NCBI GenBank assembly: GCA_016278505.1
Contig: JADQBQ010000007.1
Coordinates: forward strand, 60,700-124,699
DNA from: Clostridiales bacterium
Lineage (GTDB): Bacteria > Bacillota > Desulfotomaculia > Desulfotomaculales > VENG01
Direction: 5' to 3'
DNA length: 64,000 nucleotides
A program made the translations under genes and the position numbers. The stretch's first letter is position 1. Every line of letters begins with the position of its first letter. The notes beneath the pieces were generated by a model. That model was not told the DNA's origin. It ran no database searches and worked only from the letters and a program-made list of their open reading frames with translations. This document shows, piece by piece, positions 25,220 through 32,970 of the stretch.

Positions 25220-26206
25220 TTACCCTGCTTTCCAATAAACCATATCCAAAAATGCTTCTAACCTAGTTATTACACCTGCTTCCCCCGTATGTTCATCTAA
25301 AGTAAGCTTTAAAAAAGGAATTGTACGCGTTCTATGAATGTATCTTTCAATGAGTTCGCCGGTCAGGGCATCAGGTCCACACCCAAATGAGGACACAAGA
25401 ATAATTCCCGATATGGCCGGGTCACTTAGATAGTGAATGGCACTCCCAATGGACTGTTGCCCCAACGTCCAAAATAGCTTCTTCGGCAATATGGTAGCCC
25501 CCTGCCTGACTATTTCTTCGGGTAATGTTTCTGCTGTAACAACATTTACTCCAAGTTTTTTAAGTCTCCCGATGATATCCATGCTGATATGTTGGTCATA
25601 GATATTATAGGAGTGACCGATAAGGGCGATGGTAGGGCCATTGCTATCATATTTACTGTGCTTATTTTTAAAGACAATCTCTTTACAAGCCATGATCTCC
25701 ATTGCTGCTTCAGGTAAAATATTTTCTTGTAATAGTTTTTTATATGAGATTAGAGATTGACAGGCGGTTTTATGAGCGCGGTTAATACGCATTGGGTTAG
25801 AGCAAAATAATTTCCCTATCTCATGAAGATTTTTTTGTGCTTTACTTCGGGGGTGATAAAGATCGATATTGGCGTCAATTAGTTTCGGCACATTAGGTAC
25901 AGCGTTCCTTACCATATCCGGAAACCCTAAAAATTTGGGGCAGATGTATTCTCGTGGGGCAACACTGACTATGCGCGGCAAAAAAATGTAATCTACTTTA
26001 CCGCACAGTTCTATAACGTGCCCCATAGCCAATTTAATGGGTAGACAAGCTTCATCCACACTGTTTTTTAAACCGTTGGCCAAAATTCTTTTATTGGTAC
26101 ACGGAGAGACACAAGTACTGACGCCCAGTGACTTTAAAAATGTGTTCCAAAGAGGAAAGAATTCATAATAAAGAAGTGCCCGGGGTATGCCTACTGTCGG
26201 TTTCAT
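25220..26206 (-). CDS. acyl-CoA dehydratase activase-related protein (DUF2229)
   Basis: A 328-residue paralogue of the preceding protein. The N-terminus GIPRALLYYEFFPLWNTFL, the EACLPIKLAMGHV cysteine motif (about residue 57), the LPRIVSV...EYICPKFLG motif (about 83-100), and C-terminal SSFGCGPDALTGE and LTLDEHTGEAGVITRLEAF are all DUF2229 hallmarks. The frame is open to 26272, but GAGGAT 5 bases before the ATG at 26206 supports that start. The two DUF2229-like subunits and the ATPase are probably one complex, whose electron acceptor is not known. Confidence 0.85.
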   Translation of the reverse strand: MKPTVGIPRALLYYEFFPLWNTFLKSLGVSTCVSPCTNKRILANGLKNSVDEACLPIKLAMGHVIELCGKVDYIFLPRIVSVAPREYICPKFLGFPDMVRNAVPNVPKLIDANIDLYHPRSKAQKNLHEIGKLFCSNPMRINRAHKTACQSLISYKKLLQENILPEAAMEIMACKEIVFKNKHSKYDSNGPTIALIGHSYNIYDQHISMDIIGRLKKLGVNVVTAETLPEEIVRQGATILPKKLFWTLGQQSIGSAIHYLSDPAISGIILVSSFGCGPDALTGELIERYIHRTRTIPFLKLTLDEHTGEAGVITRLEAFLDMVYWKAG

Positions 26207-26492
26207 ATTATCCTCGCATCCAGAAAAAAGTTTGATATGATGGTTTTCAGTAGTTCGTAAAACAATGAACATATGTTGCGAATGTTAGGGTATAAAGTCA
26301 TTTGGTCACTTGAATAGTATGGGCAAGTTTAAGTGAAATTATACTTACTGATTTCGCTAAATTGTGACTGGTGGATCTCTTTTTTGGACTGCTTAGCGAT
26401 TAAGGGTGCCTTATCTTAAAGTATTGCGTACTATTAAAAAAAGGGAAATGGAGGTGAGCGGGGCCTCAAAGAGTGTTTAGCCCCAGGTGGAC

Positions 26493-27104
26493 ATGAAAAG
26501 ACTTTTCTATTTCGTGATTGCAGCTTGTTTGTCAGCAGGCTTGGTAGGCTATTTTGCCCCTTCGCGGGATATTGCCTTACAATGGCTGTTTGGTGTTTTA
26601 GTGATACAGTTAATTCTATTTGGCGGTAGGGATCTTTATCTTTATTGGCTCTCGCACCAGGCCCAAGTAGCTTCAAGAAGAGGGGACAAAAAACTGGTCA
26701 AAGCTTATTATTATAAAATCCATAGAGTGGATCCGGACGGTTATGTGGGTAAATTTGCTCAGGGGGTTATTCACAGTGTGGACGGATATTGGGTACATGC
26801 AGCTTCGAATTTCCGTGAAGCGCTAAAAATGCGCCCAAAAAATCTGCATGTAATTTTTAACCTTTCCATTTGTTTGATGAGACTGGATAGGTATCAGGAG
26901 GCTTTAAGTTATCTATCTTATTTAACTTCTCGAAAGTCGCGATGGCCTTACGTATATTGTGCTCTGGGAGAAGCACATTATCATTTAGGGAACTATTCAG
27001 AAGCCTGTTTTTGCTTGCATAGGGAATTATTTTTATACCCCGGCAATAGCGTCGCCATAGAGCTTTTAAATTTAGCTGTGGAAGCAAGAGAAAAAGCGGC
27101 ATAA
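26493..27104 (+). CDS. tetratricopeptide-repeat membrane protein
   Basis: One of the few plus-strand genes. Two hydrophobic segments at the N-terminus (about residues 4-21 and 26-45) anchor the protein. The remainder contains roughly three TPR units (from about residue 90; the FREALKMRPKNLHVIFNLSIC and YLGNYSEACFC patterns show the usual small/large alternation). TPRs mediate protein contacts. GTG at 26487 and ATG at 26493 are both possible starts, and AGGTGG is nearest to the ATG. It converges with spoVAF, with a shared terminator between them. The 280 bases upstream hold no gene I can see. Confidence 0.75.
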   Translation: MKRLFYFVIAACLSAGLVGYFAPSRDIALQWLFGVLVIQLILFGGRDLYLYWLSHQAQVASRRGDKKLVKAYYYKIHRVDPDGYVGKFAQGVIHSVDGYWVHAASNFREALKMRPKNLHVIFNLSICLMRLDRYQEALSYLSYLTSRKSRWPYVYCALGEAHYHLGNYSEACFCLHRELFLYPGNSVAIELLNLAVEAREKAA

Positions 27105-27129
27105 AGGAGCGGGATTTCCCCGCTCCTTT
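27103..27129. terminator. bidirectional terminator between the TPR gene and spoVAF
   Basis: An 11-bp stem (AAAGGAGCGGG and complement) with loop ATTTC. It overlaps the last bases of both converging genes. Confidence 0.9.
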
Positions 27130-28666
27130 ATTTGCGTCTTAGTCGTTTTCTTCTGTCCGGCTTCTTGGCAGGTGCCGGTACCCCTTTCCTTCCCTGCCTG
27201 TCGCGGTCCAAAGGGCTTAATACTGCAAAACGGGTGTTGGTTAACGGTACAGGTGTCCGAATTAGCAGAGCTCGTAAAGCCTTCAAGTTTAAAGGAATAA
27301 CAGGCCACAGGTAGGGAACTCCGAAAGACTGTCTGGTGGCCAGCCATAAAACTAAAATAGCTGTGCCCCCTATGAATCCTGGCAGACCAAAAGCAAATGT
27401 AACTATTATTAAGGCCAGGCGAGCAAGCCGGTTGGCCATGCCCAGTTCATAACTGGGAGTTAAAAAAGTCCCTATGGCTGCCGCTGCTGTATACATAATG
27501 ACTTCGGCGTTGAACAACCCCACCGTAACCGCCATTTCCCCAATGAGTAGGGTTGCAATTAACCCTGCTGCCGTAGCAAGCGCCGTTGGAGTATGAATGG
27601 TAGCCATACGAACAAGGTCCACCGCTATTTCCGCAATTAAGAACTGCAAGATTATTGGTACTTTACCGATTTTATCCGGTCCGACAAATTCAAGGCTTTT
27701 GGGCAAAAGCTCCGGCTGAAGTACAACTAACATCCAGAGCGGAAGCAAGAAAACGGACATAATGATGCCTAAAAAACGTACCCAACGCAAATAAGCACCT
27801 ATGGAAGGGCTCTGTCGGTATTCCTCTGCGTGTTGTAAATGATGAAAGAATGTAGCCGGCGCAATAATGATGCTGGGAGAGGTGTCCACCAATAGCAAAA
27901 CGTGGCCTTCCAGAAGGTGTGCAGCGGCCACGTCCGGCCTTTCCGTATATCTGACGCGTGGATATGGATTCCAATAACTGCCCGGTGAAATTAATTCCTC
28001 CACCGCTTTCTCCGCCATGGGAAGGCCATCAATATATATATTCTGCAGTTTTTCCTTAATAGATTTAACCAGCTCCGGGTTAGCAATGTCTTCAATATAG
28101 CTAATACAAATATCCGTTTTAGAGCGGCTTCCTGCCTGGGCATATTCCATCCTAAGCTTTGGGTCTCTAAGCCTGCGCCGAATAAGTGCGGTATTGAATA
28201 CTAGAGTTTCAGTAAAGCCGTCCCGGGGACCTCTGACCACCTTTTCCAAGTCCGGCTCTGTGGGTGTCCTACCCGGGTAAGTACGAACATCAATTACAAT
28301 TGCTGTATCTAACCCGTCTACCAGCATTACAAGCGGGCCTGACAATACTTTTTCTACGACATCTTCCAAGTACTCGGCGGGATCCACTTCGGCATAATTT
28401 ATATGCCTGTAAAAAAGTTTCTTGAAAGCGTCCACCGAAAGGTCGTCGCGGTCCAGTTCACTAAGGTTAGCCTGGATAAGAGTCATTAATTGGGCATCAA
28501 CGAAGGCATCAATAAAGATTAGTGCCGCCCGCCTGTTTCCAATGGATATGTCCCGTTTGATAAGGTCAAAATTTTTATCCAGGGCCAGCTTTGAATCCAA
28601 CAATGACAAGTTATCATCTAAATGCTTACTTAGTTTGGTTTTGTTTTCCACCGCAGCTGGAGCCAT
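27128..28666 (-). CDS. spoVAF: stage V sporulation protein AF (GerA-family)
   Basis: A forespore membrane protein of the GerA family, made as the last gene of the spoVA operon and in Bacillus partnering with FigP to amplify ion release in germination. The N-terminal ~290 residues form the soluble double-domain part (LVDGLDTAIVIDVRTYPGR patch). Five to six membrane segments follow between about residues 300 and 460. The C-terminal tail is Lys/Arg/Pro-rich. ATG at 28666 with AAAGGAG 8 bases upstream is preferred over GTG at 28675. It overlaps spoVAEA by 41 bases. Confidence 0.93.
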   Translation of the reverse strand: MAPAAVENKTKLSKHLDDNLSLLDSKLALDKNFDLIKRDISIGNRRAALIFIDAFVDAQLMTLIQANLSELDRDDLSVDAFKKLFYRHINYAEVDPAEYLEDVVEKVLSGPLVMLVDGLDTAIVIDVRTYPGRTPTEPDLEKVVRGPRDGFTETLVFNTALIRRRLRDPKLRMEYAQAGSRSKTDICISYIEDIANPELVKSIKEKLQNIYIDGLPMAEKAVEELISPGSYWNPYPRVRYTERPDVAAAHLLEGHVLLLVDTSPSIIIAPATFFHHLQHAEEYRQSPSIGAYLRWVRFLGIIMSVFLLPLWMLVVLQPELLPKSLEFVGPDKIGKVPIILQFLIAEIAVDLVRMATIHTPTALATAAGLIATLLIGEMAVTVGLFNAEVIMYTAAAAIGTFLTPSYELGMANRLARLALIIVTFAFGLPGFIGGTAILVLWLATRQSFGVPYLWPVIPLNLKALRALLIRTPVPLTNTRFAVLSPLDRDRQGRKGVPAPAKKPDRRKRLRRK

Positions 28667-29228
28667 TAAATCCACTCCTTTCCATTATTTCTGTTAAGGC
28701 CATTGTTGTAAGCGGGGCGCCCGATTTGAAGTCATCTATACCATCCATTTTCCCGATATCACCGATTCCCACCACTATGGGTGGAGAGATAAGGTTTAAT
28801 ACATCTACGGTGTCCCCCTCCAAACGAGATTGGGACTCATCTTTTGTGAAACCCAACTTGTCCACCGCGGAAGATATAATTCCGCCTTCTCGGTTAACGG
28901 AACAATCGACAGGCACTCCGACAACACCTGTTGTATTGGAAGCTACCGCCAATACACCCAAAATGTAAATTTCCGGGTGATTAGCTATATACTTCAGGGC
29001 AGATTCCCCTCTGCCATACCCGTCATCTCCCCGGTCATCAACCATAATTACCACCGGGTCATGCGGTGCATCTTTGATCAGTTTAACCAGGTCTTCACCT
29101 GAAAGCCACGTGGGGTTGCCCGCAGAGAGGGATATACAGCGTCCTCCTATGTTGGCCGTAGCAATTTCTACCGCTTGGTCGGCTGCCCTGTCACCGTCAG
29201 TTACAATGATTACATTTCTTTTATTCAT
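28626..29228 (-). CDS. spoVAEA: stage V sporulation protein AEA
   Basis: A 200-residue soluble protein of the SpoVA group. It opens with RNVIIVTDGDRAA, where the DGD motif recalls phosphate-binding loops, then SLSAGNPTWLSGEDLVKLI and VVIMVDDRGDDGYGRGE. In Bacillus it is a peripheral part of the SpoVA complex that moves dipicolinic acid. No membrane segments are seen. The gene begins 2 bases after spoVAEB. Length and order (AC-AD-AEB-AEA-AF) are as in other clostridia. Confidence 0.93.
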   Translation of the reverse strand: MNKRNVIIVTDGDRAADQAVEIATANIGGRCISLSAGNPTWLSGEDLVKLIKDAPHDPVVIMVDDRGDDGYGRGESALKYIANHPEIYILGVLAVASNTTGVVGVPVDCSVNREGGIISSAVDKLGFTKDESQSRLEGDTVDVLNLISPPIVVGIGDIGKMDGIDDFKSGAPLTTMALTEIMERSGFNGSSCGGKQNQTK

Positions 29229-29230
29229 GT

Positions 29231-29587
29231 TTACGCCTTTGGTCTAAATGCCAGAGCCACCAGATAGCCAAACACGATGGCTGCGGTAATTCCTGCCGCA
29301 GCTGAGGCAACCCCTCCGCTGAAAGCCCCGAGAAGTCCTGTTGTTTGCACTTTATCCAGTGCTCCCTGCGCCAAAAGATGTCCAAAGCCGGAAAGGGGAA
29401 CTGTGGCGCCTGCTCCGGCAAAGTCAACCAAAGGTTGGTAAATGCCAATAGCACTAAGGATGACCCCGGAGGTGACAAAGCCTACCAGAATATGCGACGG
29501 GGTCACTTTATAATTTGTTAGGTCCATCAAAAGCTGCGCTACTACACAAAGCAGACCACCAATTATAAATGCCTTTGCAAAAATCAA
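29231..29587 (-). CDS. spoVAE: stage V sporulation protein AEB
   Basis: A small integral membrane protein (118 residues, three to four hydrophobic helices) of the SpoVA dipicolinic-acid channel. The motifs LVGFVTSGVILSAIGIYQPL and GAGATVPLSGFGH are shared with SpoVAC, its paralogue. TTG start with AAGGGGG upstream, 13 bases after spoVAD. Confidence 0.93.
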   Translation of the reverse strand: MIFAKAFIIGGLLCVVAQLLMDLTNYKVTPSHILVGFVTSGVILSAIGIYQPLVDFAGAGATVPLSGFGHLLAQGALDKVQTTGLLGAFSGGVASAAAGITAAIVFGYLVALAFRPKA

Positions 29588-29600
29588 GATTCAATCCCCC

Positions 29601-30614
29601 TTAAGCCGTTTCCATAGCCACTGCGTGTGCGATACCGGGGATGCTTTCGCCTTGTCCGGTTGTCAGCGGGCTTAACAAAGCTCCGGTCCCAATTCCCAGT
29701 ACCCGCTTTAATTTTCCCGCCTGCAGCTGCCTAAAAATTTGCCCACATGTTACCACTGCCGAACAGCCACAGCCACTTCCGCCGGCATGGGTGTCCTGGT
29801 CCGGGCTGTAAATGAGAATTCCGCAGTCAGTATAGTTGTCCTTGATGTCCATCCCTTTTTGTTTTGTGAGTTCCAGGGTCAATTTCTTGCCATAAACCCC
29901 CAGGTCGCCCGTTATTATGAGATCGTAGGCAGACGGTTCTCCGGCTATATCTTTAAGATGGGTAGTTAAGGTATCTGCCGCCGCCGGGGCCATTGCAGCA
30001 CCCATATACATTGGATCGCTTTGTCCCAGGTCAATTACCTTTCCTACGGTGGCGTGCGTGATTCGAGGGCCCTCCCCTTGGGACGCCAAAAGCATAGCCC
30101 CCGTGCCGGTAACAGTTCTCTGTGCAGTTAGAGTTCTCTGTGCCCCTTGTTCCACCGGAAGGCGGAACTGCCTCTCTGCTGTGGCATAATGACTCCCGGT
30201 ACCCACCAACACGTATTCGGCGAATCCCCCGTCAATGAGCATAGCCCCCAATGCCATGCTTTCATACATGGTGGAGCAGGCACCGTATAAACCTAAAAAT
30301 GGAATGCCAAGTACCTTTGCTGTGTAATTAGCGCTCACAATTTGGTTTAATAAATCCCCTGCCAGCATGTAATCCACATCTGTCTCCTGAACCCCACCTT
30401 TTTGCAGGCACATTTTCATGGTGTCTTCAAGCATGCGCCTTTCAGATTTTTCCCATGTCTTCTCGCCATAACGGTCGTCATCAAGAATCTTGTCAAAAAA
30501 CGCGGCAAGGGGCCCGGAACCCTCTTCGGGTCCTACCACAGTGGCGGTGGAAACTATTACAGGTGGATTAGAGAAAGCTATTGTTTGCTGTCCGATCTTT
30601 TTGGAAGCCGTCAT
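29601..30614 (-). CDS. spoVAD: stage V sporulation protein AD
   Basis: The dipicolinic-acid-binding cytosolic component of the SpoVA channel. It has a thiolase/ketoacyl-synthase-like fold without the matching catalytic activity. Family motifs include FLGLYGACSTMYESMALG (the Cys sits in the position of the thiolase nucleophile), VGTGSHYATAERQFR, and the C-terminal GSGCGCSAVVTCG. A 337-residue length is typical. Start ATG follows AGGAGG by about 12 bases. Confidence 0.96.
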   Translation of the reverse strand: MTASKKIGQQTIAFSNPPVIVSTATVVGPEEGSGPLAAFFDKILDDDRYGEKTWEKSERRMLEDTMKMCLQKGGVQETDVDYMLAGDLLNQIVSANYTAKVLGIPFLGLYGACSTMYESMALGAMLIDGGFAEYVLVGTGSHYATAERQFRLPVEQGAQRTLTAQRTVTGTGAMLLASQGEGPRITHATVGKVIDLGQSDPMYMGAAMAPAAADTLTTHLKDIAGEPSAYDLIITGDLGVYGKKLTLELTKQKGMDIKDNYTDCGILIYSPDQDTHAGGSGCGCSAVVTCGQIFRQLQAGKLKRVLGIGTGALLSPLTTGQGESIPGIAHAVAMETA

Positions 30615-30632
30615 ATAATTCTTTAATTCCTC

Positions 30633-31097
30633 CTATAAAACCAGATAATAAATGAGTCCTACCAGCCAGGCGGCAACTATGCCGTAAACCAGTACCGGAC
30701 CGGCCACTGTAAATAGCTTTGCTCCAACACCCATGACTAAACCCTCTGTTTTGTATTCCATGGCCGGCGATACCATGGCATTAGCAAATCCGGTTATGGG
30801 AACAATACCTCCGGCACCACCTAACTTGGTGATTTCATCATAATATCCAAGGCCGGTAAGCACCGCCGCCAGGAAAACGAGGGTAGAGGCGGTAGCAGCG
30901 CCTGTTTCCTCCAAGTTCAATCCCAAGGAGCTAAAAAAAACTGAAATGAATTGGCCAACCAAACAAATACTCCCGCCCACTACGAATGCCCAAAAAACAT
31001 TCCTGGCCAGGGTCGGTCTCGGTTTGACACGGTCCACCAGTAGTTTATACTGTCGGTTCTGTATTTCCGCAGGTTGTGAATCCTTTACTCCTACCAC
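30633..31097 (-). CDS. spoVAC: stage V sporulation protein AC
   Basis: A membrane component of the dipicolinic-acid channel; in Bacillus SpoVAC acts as a mechanosensitive channel. Helices lie at about 27-50, 62-80, 105-115 and 128-150, with the GAGGIVPITGFANAM motif between them. First gene of the five-gene spoVA unit. spoVAA and spoVAB are absent, as is usual in clostridia. The frame starts at GTG 31106 but AAAGGG lies 6 bases before GTG 31097, which is used here. A sigma-G-like promoter is at 31132-31160. Confidence 0.94.
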   Translation of the reverse strand: MVGVKDSQPAEIQNRQYKLLVDRVKPRPTLARNVFWAFVVGGSICLVGQFISVFFSSLGLNLEETGAATASTLVFLAAVLTGLGYYDEITKLGGAGGIVPITGFANAMVSPAMEYKTEGLVMGVGAKLFTVAGPVLVYGIVAAWLVGLIYYLVL

Positions 31098-31116
31098 CTT
31101 GAACACCCTTTCTTTA

Positions 31117-31147
31117 GCAAAAACACATTTGTATTATGTGTTTTTGC
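31117..31147. repeat. 12-bp perfect palindrome over the spoVA -10 region
   Basis: Arms GCAAAAACACAT and complement with a 7-base loop. It could bind a dimeric regulator (SpoVT is a known modulator of sigma-G genes) or fold in the nascent RNA. Confidence 0.7.
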
Positions 31148-31160
31148 ACCTGTTTTATTC
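31132..31160 (-). promoter_or_regulatory. putative sigma-G/F promoter of the spoVA operon
   Basis: Minus strand: GAATA (-35), 17 bases, CATAATA (-10). Both match forespore-type consensus. The -10 lies inside a perfect 12-bp inverted repeat (31117-31128 with 31136-31147, 7-base loop, arms GCAAAAACACAT). Confidence 0.7.
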
Positions 31161-31170
31161 GCTCTTAAAT

Positions 31171-31200
31171 AAAAGCAACCCATCCCGGGTAGGATGGGTT
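31171..31200 (-). terminator. terminator of the spoIIA-sigF operon
   Basis: AACCCATCC/GGATGGGTT 9-bp stem with a 6-base loop and TTTTATTT tail on the minus strand, right after the sigF stop. Confidence 0.88.
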
Positions 31201-31201
31201 A

Positions 31202-31978
31202 CTAAGCTCTTTCATTCATATAACCTCTTAATTTTGTAAGTGCCTGTCGCTCTAAACGTGATACTTGTACCTGGGATAACCCAAGGCGTTGGGCAATATC
31301 TCCCTGAGTTTTATCTTCAAAAAAACGCCAGAGCAATATTTGCCGATCGCGTTCCGGCAGGGTTTTAAGTAGTTGCTTCACCGATAGTTTGTCCAGCCAC
31401 GGGGAATCTCCTTCCACATTATCACTGAGCTGGTCCAGAAGATAAATAGGATCACCGTCATCTTGATGCAAAGTTTCATAAATGGAGGTAGGAAGTTGTG
31501 ATGCTTCCATTACGTTAACAACTTCTTCTTTACTTATTCCCAATTCTTCCGATATTTCATGAATGGATGGATCACGACCCAGTTTTGCCGTTAATCTTTC
31601 CCTTGACTGTTGAACTTTATACGCAGCTTCTTTTATGGATCGGCTTACTTTAACCGGACTATCATCCCGCAAAAAACGCCTTATCTCCCCCACAATCATA
31701 GGGACAGCATAAGTAGAGAATTTTACATTATAGGTAAGGTTGAATTTATCGATGGCTTTCATCAATCCAATACAACCAATTTGAAAGAGGTCCTCCAACT
31801 CGTACCCCCGGTTTTGAAACCTTTTAACTAAATTAAATACCAGCTTTAGGTTACAATTAATTAACCTTTCCCTGGCGTGTTCATCTCCTGACTGCGCCCG
31901 GGCCAGCAAATCCCGCATTTCATCATCACGTAAAAGAGGAAATTGCGGCAAGTTCATTTCCATCAGTCTACTGCTCAT
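31202..31978 (-). CDS. sigF: RNA polymerase sigma-F factor
   Basis: Directs forespore-specific transcription immediately after asymmetric division. Region 2 motifs (EDLFQIGCIGLMKAIDKFN, then FSTYAVPMIVGEIRRFLRDD) and region 4 (TQGDIAQRLGLSQVQVSRLERQALTKLR) are complete. It is held inactive by SpoIIAB, encoded next to it. The gene is third in the spoIIAA-spoIIAB-sigF operon and 11 bases after spoIIAB. GAGGGG precedes the ATG. Length 258 is standard. Confidence 0.97.
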   Translation of the reverse strand: MSSRLMEMNLPQFPLLRDDEMRDLLARAQSGDEHARERLINCNLKLVFNLVKRFQNRGYELEDLFQIGCIGLMKAIDKFNLTYNVKFSTYAVPMIVGEIRRFLRDDSPVKVSRSIKEAAYKVQQSRERLTAKLGRDPSIHEISEELGISKEEVVNVMEASQLPTSIYETLHQDDGDPIYLLDQLSDNVEGDSPWLDKLSVKQLLKTLPERDRQILLWRFFEDKTQGDIAQRLGLSQVQVSRLERQALTKLRGYMNERA

Positions 31979-31988
31979 GGTATCCCCT

Positions 31989-32438
31989 CTACTGGCCAGT
32001 TTGTGCCGCTTCTGTGTTGTTCAGCACTCTTCTGGTTAATGTGACCGTGGTGCCCTCACCGAGGGCGGATTTAACGTCCATATCTTCTGCAAAAGACTGC
32101 ATAAATACAAACCCTAAACCCATGCGCTCCGGGTCAGTGGAATAACCGGCCTCCATGGCGCGTTTCACGTCACCTATTCCTTGCCCGGTATCCTGAACGG
32201 AAAGAGTTAATACCTGTCCGCTTAGGGAAGCAAAAATCTTTACTGTCTTACCCGTAGAATTATTATAACCGTGAATAATAGAATTACCTACCGCCTCTGA
32301 TACCATAACCTTTATTTCTTCCAAATCATTCAATGTAAATTCCAATTGTGAAGCAAATGCAGCCACCGCCACACGCGCAAAGGATACGTTTTCAGGCAAT
32401 GAAGAAAATTCAATGGTTAATTGATTCGATTTATTCAA
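31989..32438 (-). CDS. spoIIAB: anti-sigma-F factor and kinase SpoIIAB
   Basis: A GHKL-fold serine kinase that binds and blocks sigma-F and phosphorylates SpoIIAA. The N box EAVGNSIIHGY (about residues 48-58) and the G1 box VQDTGQGIGD (about 82-91) are clear, followed by GLGFVFMQSFAEDM. TTG start with AAAGGGG upstream. 149 residues is the usual length. Confidence 0.97.
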   Translation of the reverse strand: MNKSNQLTIEFSSLPENVSFARVAVAAFASQLEFTLNDLEEIKVMVSEAVGNSIIHGYNNSTGKTVKIFASLSGQVLTLSVQDTGQGIGDVKRAMEAGYSTDPERMGLGFVFMQSFAEDMDVKSALGEGTTVTLTRRVLNNTEAAQTGQ

Positions 32439-32453
32439 TTCAGATTTCCCCTT

Positions 32454-32792
32454 TCACCCAATTTTAGCCAGGGCCTCGTCAGTAGACGAGAAATCTTCCA
32501 TAATACGCAGCAGGCCGGATAGTTCCAAAATATTGTGCACATGAGGTTTGGCACCGGATAACAGCACTTTACCTCCGGACCTGGACACTTGTTTATATCT
32601 ACCTAAAAGCACTCCCAGGCCGGAACTGTCAATAAACGCTACATGGGATAAATCCACTAGTAGGTTAACTGCGGCAGTTTCGTCCAGTTTTTCATCCAGT
32701 GTGGTACGTAACCCATCAGCGGTATTAAGATCCAAATCTCCGTATAAAAAAACCAGTAGTGTTTGTCCGTCAAAACTTGTTTCCAATTCCAC
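32454..32792 (-). CDS. spoIIAA: anti-anti-sigma factor SpoIIAA
   Basis: A STAS-domain protein that releases sigma-F from SpoIIAB when dephosphorylated. The phospho-acceptor serine is in AFIDSSGLGVLLGR (about residue 58). GTG start with AGGGGGG 7 bases upstream. The operon is expected to be driven by sigma-H and Spo0A~P. A TGTCAAA heptamer matching the 0A box lies about 45 bases upstream. Confidence 0.97.
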   Translation of the reverse strand: MELETSFDGQTLLVFLYGDLDLNTADGLRTTLDEKLDETAAVNLLVDLSHVAFIDSSGLGVLLGRYKQVSRSGGKVLLSGAKPHVHNILELSGLLRIMEDFSSTDEALAKIG

Positions 32793-32835
32793 CCGGTTTC
32801 CCCCCTGCTAGTTAAATATATTTTATACAACCTAA

Positions 32836-32842
32836 TGTCAAA
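32836..32842 (+). promoter_or_regulatory. possible 0A box ahead of spoIIAA
   Basis: TGTCAAA fits the Spo0A~P consensus TGTCRAA, 44-50 bases upstream of the spoIIAA start. A heptamer can occur by chance, so only the location supports it. Confidence 0.35.
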
Positions 32843-32905
32843 GAAAAAGAATCAATATGCTAAATGTTACCAAAATTAAACTTAAATGGCAAGGTGTTGT
32901 GCAGT

Positions 32906-32963
32906 AAAAAAAAGGGATAGGCACCTGTTTTTGAATCTTATAAAAGGTGCCTATCCCCTTTTT
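32906..32963. terminator. bidirectional terminator between dacF and spoIIAA
   Basis: GGGATAGGCACCT pairs with AGGTGCCTATCCC over 13 bp with A-run and T-run on the two flanks. It lies directly after dacF and isolates it from spoIIAA, unlike Bacillus where readthrough occurs. Confidence 0.85.
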
Positions 32964-32970
32964 GCTTTCC

